A stretch of 64,000 nucleotides of DNA, taken from Bradyrhizobium manausense (lineage in GTDB: Bacteria > Pseudomonadota > Alphaproteobacteria > Rhizobiales > Xanthobacteraceae). A program made the position numbers and the translations under genes. Shown piece after piece: positions 17,416 through 24,667 of the stretch (positions are counted from its first letter, which is position 1; each line of letters opens with the position of its first letter). The notes beneath the pieces are model-generated. The model searched no databases, was not told where the DNA came from, and saw only the letters and a program-made list of their open reading frames with translations. The DNA is taken from positions 62,001 to 126,000 of the forward strand of contig NZ_JAFCKB010000018.1 of the NCBI RefSeq assembly GCF_018130615.1, read 5' to 3'.

Positions 17416-18177
17416 ATGAGCACCACAGCCCATATCGTGCTGCGTAACGTCTCGGTAACATTCCCGGTGCTGTCGTTTCGCGACCGATCGCTGCGCAGCC
17501 GCTTCGTTCGCGCCGTGACGCTGCGCCGCGAGGCAGCGCGTCCGCACATCGTCACCGCGCTTGATGGCATCGACCTCGACATTCGCGCCGGTGACCGCGT
17601 TGCCATCGTGGGCGCCAACGGTGCTGGGAAAACCACGCTGCTGCGGGTGCTGGCCGGCATCTACCATCCGACCGCAGGCAGCATCGATGTGCTCGGCCGC
17701 TGCCTGTCCCTGTTCGACTTGTCGGCCGGCTTTGACGAGGAGGCGACCGGCTACGAGAACATCATGCGCCGCGGTCTCGTGATCGGCGCACGGCGCACCG
17801 AGATCGACGCACGGCGCGCGGAGATCGCCGAGTTCACGGAGCTTGGCGACCGGCTCGACCTGCCGCTACGCACCTATTCCAGCGGCATGATGCTGCGCCT
17901 GATCTTCGCGGTCGCCACCGCCGTCGAAGGCGAGATCGTGCTGCTCGACGAATGGATCGGTGTCGGCGACCAGCAGTTCCGGAAAAAGGCGCGGCAGCGG
18001 CTCGACGAGATCGTGGCCCGCGCCGGCATTTTGGTGCTGGCCTCGCACGACGTCGACCTGATCAAGAGCACCTGCAACCGCGCCATCCTGCTGCAGGAGG
18101 GACAGATGACAGCAGCCGGCACGACCGAGGAGATTCTCGACCTTTATCTCGGCGGAGCCGGCGACAGGAAGGCTTGA
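17416..18177 (+). CDS. polysaccharide ABC exporter ATP-binding protein (Wzt/KpsT-like)
   Basis: A 253-residue ATPase powering the adjacent Wzm/KpsM-like permease. The Walker A loop GANGAGKTT is near residues 65-73. The family shows a degenerate Q-loop region, the signature YSSGMMLRL (instead of LSGGQ, as in Wzt/KpsT proteins), Walker B in EIVLLDEWIGVGD, and switch His in VLASHDVDL. The ATG at 17416 follows GAGGGGCGGG. It ends soon after the nucleotide-binding domain, so the carbohydrate-binding C-terminal domain of long Wzt proteins is absent; recognition of the glycan end must differ (KpsT-like or capping-independent export). Confidence 0.9.
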   Translation: MSTTAHIVLRNVSVTFPVLSFRDRSLRSRFVRAVTLRREAARPHIVTALDGIDLDIRAGDRVAIVGANGAGKTTLLRVLAGIYHPTAGSIDVLGRCLSLFDLSAGFDEEATGYENIMRRGLVIGARRTEIDARRAEIAEFTELGDRLDLPLRTYSSGMMLRLIFAVATAVEGEIVLLDEWIGVGDQQFRKKARQRLDEIVARAGILVLASHDVDLIKSTCNRAILLQEGQMTAAGTTEEILDLYLGGAGDRKA

Positions 18178-18186
18178 GCTCTGCGA

Positions 18187-18366
18187 CTAGGTCTTGACCC
18201 GCCCCTCGCCGTCGTGCGGCACCTGGCCGGGTACGGACGGTGGGAAGATGCTGTCATAGATCGCGCGCGCCTCACGTATGAGGCGAGCCCGCTCCAACTC
18301 GGACTTCGGGATAAATCGGACGATCTCGCCCACGTGCTCTCCAGCGCTCGTTTGTTGGGACTGCAT
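18187..18366 (-). CDS. small hypothetical protein
   Basis: A 59-residue reading frame with the motif-like sequence EIVRFIPKSELERARLIREA, charged and probably helical, ending in a Gly/Pro-rich tail. I use the ATG at 18366; the frame remains open upstream to 18474, but that part lacks coding character. Codon choice fits the genome. No domain is recognised and no function is proposed. It lies convergent to the Wzt-like gene, 9 bases after it, and just left of tRNA-Cys. Confidence 0.5.
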   Translation of the reverse strand: MQSQQTSAGEHVGEIVRFIPKSELERARLIREARAIYDSIFPPSVPGQVPHDGEGRVKT

Positions 18367-18525
18367 CACCCAGCTGATGCGAAGGTTATGCCAAACGACC
18401 TGAATCGGGGGTTTCCAACGCCCTCCGGGCAAACCCGGTGAGAGCGCATCGCGGAAACCTACGTCAGCGGGCACGACGGAGTCGGCGCCGGGATCAATTT
18501 ATATCGAAATATCAGGGAGTTGTGA

Positions 18526-18599
18526 TGGAGGCCACGACCAGAATTGAACTGGTGTACACGGTTTTGCAGACCGTTGCGTAACCACTCCGCCACGTGGCC
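18526..18599 (-). tRNA. tRNA-Cys (GCA)
   Basis: Read on the minus strand the acceptor arms GGCCACG and CGTGGCC pair over seven bases. The anticodon loop reads CTGCAAA with GCA anticodon, and the T-loop region is TTCAATT between CCAG/CTGG arms. The discriminator is U73, as expected for tRNA-Cys, and CCA is encoded (18526-18528). No integrase or flanking duplicate was seen next to it. Confidence 0.93.
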
Positions 18600-18684
18600 T
18601 CAACGAGGGCGGAGCAATATAGGGGATCAGCGGTTTAGGCAACCCCGCGAGCCGCGGCGTTACATCAGCCCGACCGACGAGGTC

Positions 18685-18891
18685 TCAGCAGGCGGCGTAC
18701 CAGCCGTCCGGAAAGGGCAGCAGGGGCCAAGCGCCCTCATTGTCATTTGCGGCCCTTGGCGTTTTCTTGGACATCGCGTCGAAGCTCCACGAGCGGGACA
18801 CGAATTCCTCCTCCACCGAGGGCGCGAAATTGTCATGAATCATGGCGTCGCGGACGGCATCCAGCATCAAATTGAATTCGGCTTCGCTCAT
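18685..18891 (-). CDS. small hypothetical protein
   Basis: A 68-residue protein. The ATG at 18891 is supported by GGAGGG six or so bases upstream, a strong ribosome site on the minus strand. The N-terminal half (SEAEFNLMLDAVRDAMIHDNF) looks helical and acidic; the middle contains KKTPRAANDNEG and the end is rich in aromatic residues (WPLLPFPDGWY). The segment RAANDN recurs in many rhizobial small proteins in my experience, but no function is known. It sits between tRNA-Cys and the secreted protein at 19152. Confidence 0.6.
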   Translation of the reverse strand: MSEAEFNLMLDAVRDAMIHDNFAPSVEEEFVSRSWSFDAMSKKTPRAANDNEGAWPLLPFPDGWYAAC

Positions 18892-19151
18892 CACACCCTC
18901 CGGACCACGGATGGCGCACTGTCGCAAAGACGGCTTGTTTCCCGATTGAGCCGATCGATCGCATTTTAACGATCAGGCGATCAGGACCCGTTTGGTTAGC
19001 GATTTCTGAAAAATCCCCGTGGGAACTCTAGGTTCCTCCGCCGTCCCGCCAGTGTGAAAGAGATCACATCTCCCGAGATTTATTCCGCCTACCTCTTTGC
19101 CCGGGCCGGCCAACGCGGGCCGGGCGGGCAAGGGCAGACAGGAGACTGGTC

Positions 19152-19415
19152 ATGAAGGCGAGGTTCTTGCGGTTTGCAGGTGTGAGGAGCCGGGCGCGAC
19201 GCGCCTCGACGGTCGGCCTGTTCCTCACGCTGTTCGCCTCCACCGCCCAGGCGCAGCAGGGCACCCCGGAGCAGCGCCGGGCCTGCACGCCCGACGTTTA
19301 CCGGCTCTGCGCCGGCGAAATCCCCAACGTCAAGGCGATCACGGCGTGCCTGCGCCGCAACCGCTCCAGCCTGAGCGAGGCTTGCCGCGCCGTGTTCGAC
19401 CAGGCCGGCGGCTGA
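19152..19415 (+). CDS. small secreted cysteine-containing hypothetical protein
   Basis: An 87-residue protein with a twin-basic N-terminus (RSRARRAS), a hydrophobic stretch (VGLFLTLFASTAQA) and an AQA-Q signal-peptidase site near residue 34, so it is probably exported. The mature ~53 residues have four cysteines in the pattern C-x7-C-x13-C-x10-C (CTPDVYRLCAGEIPNV... CLRRN... C), suggesting two disulfides. AGGAG lies about nine bases before the ATG. It resembles short rhizobial 'cysteine-rich repeat' periplasmic proteins, but I cannot assign a function. Confidence 0.7.
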   Translation: MKARFLRFAGVRSRARRASTVGLFLTLFASTAQAQQGTPEQRRACTPDVYRLCAGEIPNVKAITACLRRNRSSLSEACRAVFDQAGG

Positions 19416-19814
19416 GCGGATGTCTTGTGGATTTGTGCGCAGCAAGTGCTTTGCGGTGCTGGCACAAATTGGATCGGACGCGGCTGTGGATATGCTGCGG
19501 ACAAGCTGTTGAACGGCGGATATCGGCGCAGGTCGCGCAAGTCGCCGGGATTGCTTCGTCGCGAAGGGCTCCTCGCAACGATGGCGTGGAAAGGTAGGCG
19601 CGTCACATCACTCGTGTTCCGGACCCGCGTGGATTTTCCGTAAAATTGCAACCCGCGCGTGCAAGAAGTCTTGATCTGCGGTGATTTGGGAGTGATGGCC
19701 CGACTTGAACGCGGCTCCAGGCGACAGCGACTAATCCATAAATGCCCTTGGATCAGTGGAACGTGATCAAGCTCCCCTCTTGTAAAGCACCAAAATGGTG
19801 CTTTAGTGCTTTTC
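19416..19814. other. 399-bp intergenic region upstream of the TnpB-like/PspA operon
   Basis: No gene is supported. The stretch around 19535-19590 (CCGGGATTGCTTCGTCGCGAAGGGC and following) resembles one arm of dispersed repeats common in this genus. The end of the region holds the NtrC-type palindrome annotated at 19784-19804. I looked for a sigma-54 -24/-12 pair; TGGCAC occurs at 19460 but lacks a matching -12 element. Confidence 0.55.
19784..19804. promoter_or_regulatory. NtrC-type binding palindrome at start of PspA/flotillin operon
   Basis: AAAGCACCA and TGGTGCTTT form perfect arms around AAA. The core GCAC-N7-GTGC equals the consensus of NtrC enhancer sites. It ends ten bases before the first possible ATG (19815). 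Such a position close to the start would suit repression, or activation from a promoter lying further downstream. The AT-rich palindrome could alternatively be a hairpin from the end of a former IS605-type element. Confidence 0.5.
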
Positions 19815-20969
19815 ATGAGCCCGTCGCCCCGACATGCGCCATCGGCGCTGCGTTACAGGCTAGCCCCTGACCCGGCCGCCAGGGCTGCGATGGAGGCGAC
19901 GTTCAGGGCCTATGACCGCATGATGGAGATCCTGGATGAGGTCGCGCGGACCCACAATGTGGGTTCCAATGTGGTGCTGCTGCACGCCCATGCCTACGAG
20001 CCGATCAGGAAAGAGACCGCGCTGCCCTCGCGGCTGGTGACGCTGGGTCTGCGCGACCGCGCCGACTATCACGCTGCGCAGGGGCGCCGCCTGCCGCTCG
20101 ACGACAAGCTCGCCAAGATCAAGGGCCCGGCGACCATTTCGATTTCAACCGTGCAGGGACGCTTCAGCGTGCCTTTCGACTATGTCGGCTACGCGGAAGG
20201 CTGGGGACAGAGCGTGCCCGCGCACCTGATCCGTACCGACGACGGTTTCGAGGTTCACTACGGCGTTACGCCGAACAGTCTGCCAGAGGAGGAGAACGCT
20301 ATGGATACCATCGCAGCCGCTCCCGAGAATTTCCTGTCCCGGGTCGGACGTTTGATCGCCGGCATCGCCTATGACGCGATCGAGCAGGCGGAGGGCAACA
20401 ACAAGCTGAAAGTGGTCGGCCAGGCCATCCGCGAGATCGAGCGCGCCGAGAGCGAGGCGCGTGATGCGCTCGCCGCCGCGCGGGCCGAGGAATACCGCCT
20501 CAACGCGCGCCGCACCGAGATCGAACGCGAGATGACCGATCTCGCCGTCAAGATCGAGGGCGCGATCGCCGACAGCCGCGACGATCTCGCCCGCGCCGGC
20601 ATCGCGCGGCAGATGGATCTGGAGGCGCAGTTCGAGGTGCTCTCCCGCGCCATCGACGAGAACAACGAGAAGATCGAGCAATGCGTCACCTCGCTGCGCG
20701 CGGTGCTGTCGGCGCTGCAGGACGCCGAGCTGCGCCGTGTCGATCTCGAAAAGAGCGAGGCGGCTGCGAGCCACCAGGCCTCGACATCGCCGCGCAAACG
20801 TGGCGGCGCGTCCGCGGCGTCGAAGGCGCTGCGGGCGGGCAGGGCGGTAGCGAGGGTCACCGGCGTGCCGCCGGGCATCCCGTATTCCAGCGACATCGAC
20901 GAGCTCAGCGCGCTGCATCGCAACAAGGAGATTGCGGCGAGGCTCGCGCGGTTGAAGTCGCGCTCCTGA
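19815..20969 (+). CDS. TnpB N-terminal-like domain fused in frame to PspA/IM30-like coiled coil
   Basis: From ATG 19815 the frame encodes 384 residues in two parts. Residues ~10-160 resemble the N-terminal half of TnpB/IS605 OrfB proteins. The visible blocks are LRYRLAPDPAARAAMEATF (start strand/helix), 'AYEPIRKETALPSRLVTLGLRD' (like 'yreIrekfgLsaqlavra'), DDKLAKIKGPATISISTV, GRFSVPFDYVGY and 'AHLIRTDDGFEVHYGVT' (WED-like strands). The RuvC nuclease is entirely missing. Residues ~163-384 are a PspA/IM30-type membrane-binding coiled coil of 222 residues, the length of E. coli PspA. A strong ribosome site (GAGGAGGAG) precedes an in-frame ATG at 20301, so PspA may also be made alone. Codon use is coding-like throughout. 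First gene of an operon with an OB-fold protein and flotillin. Confidence 0.7.
   Translation: MSPSPRHAPSALRYRLAPDPAARAAMEATFRAYDRMMEILDEVARTHNVGSNVVLLHAHAYEPIRKETALPSRLVTLGLRDRADYHAAQGRRLPLDDKLAKIKGPATISISTVQGRFSVPFDYVGYAEGWGQSVPAHLIRTDDGFEVHYGVTPNSLPEEENAMDTIAAAPENFLSRVGRLIAGIAYDAIEQAEGNNKLKVVGQAIREIERAESEARDALAAARAEEYRLNARRTEIEREMTDLAVKIEGAIADSRDDLARAGIARQMDLEAQFEVLSRAIDENNEKIEQCVTSLRAVLSALQDAELRRVDLEKSEAAASHQASTSPRKRGGASAASKALRAGRAVARVTGVPPGIPYSSDIDELSALHRNKEIAARLARLKSRS
20287..20303 (+). promoter_or_regulatory. Internal ribosome binding site and ATG for a PspA-only product
   Basis: GAGGAGGAG ends about six bases before ATG 20301, which starts 'MDTIAAAPENFLSRVGRL'. Translation here gives a 222-residue protein, exactly usual PspA size. 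ATG 19815 by contrast has no visible ribosome site. Both products could be made. Confidence 0.6.
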
Positions 20970-20979
20970 GGTTCGTGTC

Positions 20980-21648
20980 ATGAGCGCATTGCTCGAACAC
21001 GTCATGTCGCCTGAGGTCAGGCCGTTCGCGATCGCAGCGGCCATGATCCTCATCGTCGGCACGCTCGAAGTGGTGACGATGCTGGTCGGGGCCTCGCTGA
21101 GCGAGATGCTCGGCACCAGCATCGATTTCAGCCATCCCAGTGATAACGGCGTCATCAACGCCATCTCCTGGATCAATGTCGGCGGCGTGCCGCTGCTGAT
21201 CTTCCTGCTGCTGGCGCTCGGCGCGTTTTCCATCACCGGCTTTCTGATCCAGGACGTCGCGCGGATGGTGGCCGGCCCCTTGCCGGCCTCACTCGCCTCG
21301 CTTGCGGCGGTCGTCGTCTCGGTGCCGCTGGTCCGCGCCGCCAGCAGCGGTATCGCGCGGATCATTCCCAAGGACGAGAGCTACGCGGTCGGTCTTGGCG
21401 ATCTCGTCGGCCGCGTCGGGGAGGTCGTCGTCGGTCCGCTCGACCAGGGGCCGCCCGGCCGCGTCAGCGTCGCCGACGTTCACGGTAACAGGCACTTCGT
21501 GCAGGCCGTCGCGGCGCCCGACTCGGCACCATTGCCCCAGGGAACCCTGGTCCTCCTGGTCGATCGCGCCGACACCCGTTTCGTCGCGGTGAAGGCCGAC
21601 GATGAACTCAAACCGTCCAAAGCCACTCTAAGCCAGCAAGTCCATTAG
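20980..21648 (+). CDS. OB-fold membrane protein (YqiJ/NfeD-like partner of flotillin)
   Basis: A 222-residue protein with three to four membrane helices (about residues 12-36, 66-90, 95-120), then a soluble C-terminal beta domain from about 135. That domain contains 'GDLVGRVGEVVVGPLDQGPPGRVSVADVHGNRHFVQA', typical of the OB-fold of YqiJ/NfeD proteins. Such proteins are encoded beside flotillins and organise membrane microdomains with them. The ATG lies ten bases after the PspA-like stop and the flotillin gene starts eleven bases after its own stop, so all three are one operon. Role as flotillin partner is inferred from context and fold. Confidence 0.8.
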   Translation: MSALLEHVMSPEVRPFAIAAAMILIVGTLEVVTMLVGASLSEMLGTSIDFSHPSDNGVINAISWINVGGVPLLIFLLLALGAFSITGFLIQDVARMVAGPLPASLASLAAVVVSVPLVRAASSGIARIIPKDESYAVGLGDLVGRVGEVVVGPLDQGPPGRVSVADVHGNRHFVQAVAAPDSAPLPQGTLVLLVDRADTRFVAVKADDELKPSKATLSQQVH

Positions 21649-21659
21649 CGGAGAAAGTC

Positions 21660-23357
21660 ATGTTCGACATCGCAGTCCCGGCCATGATCGGCGTCGCGCT
21701 GATCGTTGTCCTGGGGATCATCTTCACCATCCTCTATAAACGCGCCACGCGCGACGAAGCCTTCGTTCGTACCGGCCTCGGCGGCAAGAAGGTCGTGCTC
21801 GACGGCGGCGCCATGATCCTGCCGATCTTCCATTCCTATGGCAGCATCAACCTGAAGACGCTGCGGCTGACGGTCGAGCGCAAGGAGCGGGAATCCCTGA
21901 TCACCAAGGATCGTCTGCGCGTCGATATCGTCGCCGAATTCTATGTGCGCGTCCGCCCCGACGAGGAGAGCATTGCGCTGGCGAGCCAGACGCTGGGTGC
22001 GCTGACCAACGATGCGGAAGCGCTGCGCAACCAGGTCGAGGCGAAATTCGTCGACGGCCTGCGCTCGGTCGCCGCGACCATGACCATTCTGGAGCTCCAG
22101 GAGAAGCGCTCGGACTTCGTCAAGCACGTGCAGTCCACGGTCGAGTCCGACGTCAAGTCGAACGGCCTCGAGCTGGAGTCGGTGTCGCTGACCAAGCTGG
22201 ACCAGACCGACGTCAAGTTCTTCAACCCCGAAAACTTCTTCGACGCCGAAGGTCTCACCCAGCTCAAGACCATCACCGAGACCCGTCGGCGCGACCGCAA
22301 CGCCATCGTACGCGACAATGAGGTCGCGATCGCCCAGAAAGACCTCGAGGCGCGCCAGCAGACGCTGACGATCGAGCGGACCAAGAAGGAGGCCGAGTTG
22401 TCGCAGGAGCGCGACATCGCCAACAAGACCGCGAGCACCCGGGCTGAAGTCGCAACTGCGACACAGACCGCGCGCCTGACCGAGGAGAACGCCCGCATCG
22501 ATACCGACCGTGCCGTCGCGGAGAAGGAGGCCGGCGCCAAGCAGGTCAAGGAAACCGCGGTGATCGAGTCGGATCTGGCCATCAACAAGCGCAAGACCGA
22601 CGCCCAGCGCGAGATCCAGATCGCGACGCAGGAGAACGAGATCCAGATCGCCGCCAAGAGCAAGCAGACCTCGGAAGCCGTGGCCGACGCCAAGACCGCG
22701 GAAGCGCTCGCCGTCTCTGCCGAGGAAAAGGTCGTCACCGCGCGCGCCGTCGAGGTTGCAGATCGCGCCCGTCTGACCCAGGTGCTCGCCGCCCGCACCG
22801 AGGCCGAGCGCAAATCGACCGAGCTGATCGTCGCGGCCGAAGCCGAGAAGAAGGCGTCGCTCGACCGCGCCGAGGCCGTCAAGACGCTCGCGACCGCAGA
22901 AGCCGAGTCCAACAAGATCAAGGCGGTCGGTGTCCGCAACATCGGTGAAGCCGAGGCAGCCGTCATCACCATGAAGAACGAGGCGCAGAACAAGCTCGGC
23001 GCCAACGTCATCGATTTCGAGATCGCCAAGAAGCGGATCGAGACGATGCCGTCGGCGCTGGCCGAGATGGTCAAGCCGATCGCCAACCTCAAGGACGTTC
23101 GCATCCTTCATACGGGCGGCGCGTTCGGCGGCGGCAATGGCGCGGCGGGCGGCGGCGTCGGCTTCGGCGAGGGGCTCGCCGGCGAGCTTCTCAAGGTGCA
23201 CGCGCTGCGTCCGATGATCGACGAGATCCTGCGCCAGAGCGGCTTTGCGCCGGGCGACGATCCCGTGAAGGCGCTGGTCGGCGCAGTGACCGGCAAGAGC
23301 AATGGCGCCGCCGTGCCGGCGCCAGCGCCAGAGAAAACAAACGCCGCCGATCTATGA
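21660..23357 (+). CDS. flotillin family protein (YqiK-like)
   Basis: A 565-residue SPFH/band-7 protein. An N-terminal membrane segment (residues 8-27, AMIGVALIVVLGIIFTILY) is followed by the SPFH domain (about 30-200, with RTGLGGKKVVLDGG and 'RLRVDIVAEFYVRV'). A long coiled coil of Ala/Glu-rich repeats (about 210-440) follows, then the flotillin C-terminus with a Gly-rich patch (GGAFGGGNGAAGGG). Flotillins oligomerise into detergent-resistant membrane domains that scaffold signalling and transport proteins. GGAGAAAG lies just before the ATG. With the upstream PspA-like and OB-fold genes it forms a membrane-stress or membrane-organisation module. Confidence 0.92.
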   Translation: MFDIAVPAMIGVALIVVLGIIFTILYKRATRDEAFVRTGLGGKKVVLDGGAMILPIFHSYGSINLKTLRLTVERKERESLITKDRLRVDIVAEFYVRVRPDEESIALASQTLGALTNDAEALRNQVEAKFVDGLRSVAATMTILELQEKRSDFVKHVQSTVESDVKSNGLELESVSLTKLDQTDVKFFNPENFFDAEGLTQLKTITETRRRDRNAIVRDNEVAIAQKDLEARQQTLTIERTKKEAELSQERDIANKTASTRAEVATATQTARLTEENARIDTDRAVAEKEAGAKQVKETAVIESDLAINKRKTDAQREIQIATQENEIQIAAKSKQTSEAVADAKTAEALAVSAEEKVVTARAVEVADRARLTQVLAARTEAERKSTELIVAAEAEKKASLDRAEAVKTLATAEAESNKIKAVGVRNIGEAEAAVITMKNEAQNKLGANVIDFEIAKKRIETMPSALAEMVKPIANLKDVRILHTGGAFGGGNGAAGGGVGFGEGLAGELLKVHALRPMIDEILRQSGFAPGDDPVKALVGAVTGKSNGAAVPAPAPEKTNAADL

Positions 23358-23577
23358 ATGCCGGTTCATTGCTGCGGAGAATTCGAAACGATATGAACTG
23401 GCTCGTTGTGCGTCTCGCGTCTCGCGTCGCGCAACGAGCCGGAGCGCCGATCGAGAGTGCGTCGAACCTCTCGATCACGCTCCGGACGAAGCTTTCAAGG
23501 CAACGTCATTCGTTGCCGAGGCGCCTGCGCCGATCGACGTCAGGCGCCGGAGCCTGTTTCGATCCGGAGAATTTCAC

Positions 23578-23946
23578 ATGAAGTATTTTCTGTCTGGACT
23601 GATTGCGATCGGTTTTGCGATCGCCGCCGCGTCGTCGTTCGCGGCCGATGCCCGCAACGTCACCGTTGTCAACGAGACCGGCTACGCCATTAAATTCCTG
23701 GGCTTCAACGCGCCGGACGATGGCCTGGACGAATGGGACAACGAACTGGACAAGGTTTTGCAGAACCAGGCCAGCACTTATGTCGAGTTCGACGAGGACG
23801 ACGAGGGCTGTGTCTGGAACATCCGCGTCGACTGGCAGAACTACGACGAGGCCGTGCTCTGGAAGAACGTCAACCTCTGCAAGATGACCGCGCTTCGGCT
23901 GCGCTATGATCCCGGCACGAAAACCACGTCTTTCATTGCGGAATAG
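23578..23946 (+). CDS. secreted hypothetical protein
   Basis: A 122-residue protein with a clear signal peptide (MKYFLSGLIAIGFAIAAASSFAADA; likely cleavage after SFA-A near residue 22). The mature part starts ARNVTVVNETGYAIKFLG, followed by a very acidic segment (DDGLDEWDNELD, FDEDDEGC) and two cysteines that may form a disulfide. GGAGA lies about seven bases before the ATG. Short periplasmic proteins beginning with a 'V-N-x-T-G-Y/F-x-I' strand are frequent in rhizobia, but the function is not known. A strong terminator follows it. Confidence 0.75.
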   Translation: MKYFLSGLIAIGFAIAAASSFAADARNVTVVNETGYAIKFLGFNAPDDGLDEWDNELDKVLQNQASTYVEFDEDDEGCVWNIRVDWQNYDEAVLWKNVNLCKMTALRLRYDPGTKTTSFIAE

Positions 23947-23965
23947 CCCGGACCTGATCTGCCCT

Positions 23966-23995
23966 CGAGGAAGGGGCCCGGTAAGCCCTTCCTCG
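23966..23995 (+). terminator. Rho-independent-like terminator
   Basis: CGAGGAAGGG and CCCTTCCTCG make a perfect 10-bp stem with a 10-base loop, starting 20 bases after the stop of the secreted protein gene. The T-run is weak (ATGCTTTG). Confidence 0.6.
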
Positions 23996-24083
23996 ATGCT
24001 TTGCGGATGACGGCGAATTCGTCCTTTGCAAGCGCAATCGGCTTTGTTATACGCAGCCGCGCGCGAACGACAGGTTCGCCTTT

Positions 24084-24158
24084 TCCTCGGTAGCTCAGCG
24101 GTAGAGCATCCGACTGTTAATCGGATGGTCGCTGGTTCGAATCCAGCCCGGGGAGCCA
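24084..24158 (+). tRNA. tRNA-Asn (GTT)
   Basis: Acceptor arms TCCTCGG/CCGGGGA pair (one G-U). The D-arm is GCTCAGCGGTAGAGC, the anticodon stem CCGA/TCGG carries CTGTTAA with anticodon GTT, the T-arm is GCTGG-TTCGAAT-CCAGC, the discriminator G and CCA encoded at 24156-24158. A 12-bp palindrome CACATTAATGTG lies at 24191-24202 downstream; no integrase is near. Confidence 0.95.
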
Positions 24159-24351
24159 AATTCCGCTTTAATTCCAAAGATTTGCTAGCGCACATTAATG
24201 TGGCGAGCGATGTCGCTCGATTGATCTCCTAGCGTCCCGGTGCCCGAGCCGCGCGAAGAATCGCATTCAAGTGGATGTGTGCGGCTGCGGCACCAAATCG
24301 ACTCAATTGAAACCGAGCTTGGGTGGCCGGACTCTTACGGAGCTGATTCCC

Positions 24352-24531
24352 ATGCCCGACATCCAGATCGACCGTGCCCACCTGGCCCCCTCGATTCTGC
24401 CGGCGGATCTTCCGGAGCTAAGCGACGATGAGTGCTTGGCCTGTCTCGCCCGTGCGGTCGAGACCCCCGACTCGGCGCGGCTGGACGAAGTGGCGGCCTT
24501 GATCGGGCGCCTTGCCGTCACCATCGAATAG
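24352..24531 (+). CDS. small hypothetical protein
   Basis: A 59-residue acidic, probably helical protein. ATG 24352 has ACGGAG about eleven bases upstream. The sequence contains LPADLPELSDDECLACLARA with two cysteines three apart, then 'DEVAALIGRLAVTIE'. The frame is open further upstream but that part lacks coding character. No domain recognised. It lies between tRNA-Asn and the PCMT-like methyltransferase and could be co-transcribed with the latter. Confidence 0.5.
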   Translation: MPDIQIDRAHLAPSILPADLPELSDDECLACLARAVETPDSARLDEVAALIGRLAVTIE

Positions 24532-24667
24532 GGCATTTCGCCGCGATTCTCGCATCGGCATCGCCCGGGGCTGACCGGCGAACGGACGTGTTGCGTTTTC
24601 GTGGAGCCTGTTCCAAAGATGCCGCCAACTCATCTCCGCGGCATCGTCCGCCATGCAGGGTCCGCAA

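Noticed and set aside
19455-19480. Sigma-54 promoter before the PspA operon
   Set aside because: TGGCAC at 19460 has no TTGC/GC element at the correct 10-base spacing.
21645-23201. 518-codon open frame on the minus strand
   Set aside because: Antisense to flotillin; Leu/Gly/Asp repeats mirror the Ala/Glu coiled coil on the other strand.
24084-24202. tRNA-Asn as an integration site
   Set aside because: No integrase, no duplicate of the tRNA 3' end and no change in gene character downstream; the palindrome CACATTAATGTG alone is not evidence.
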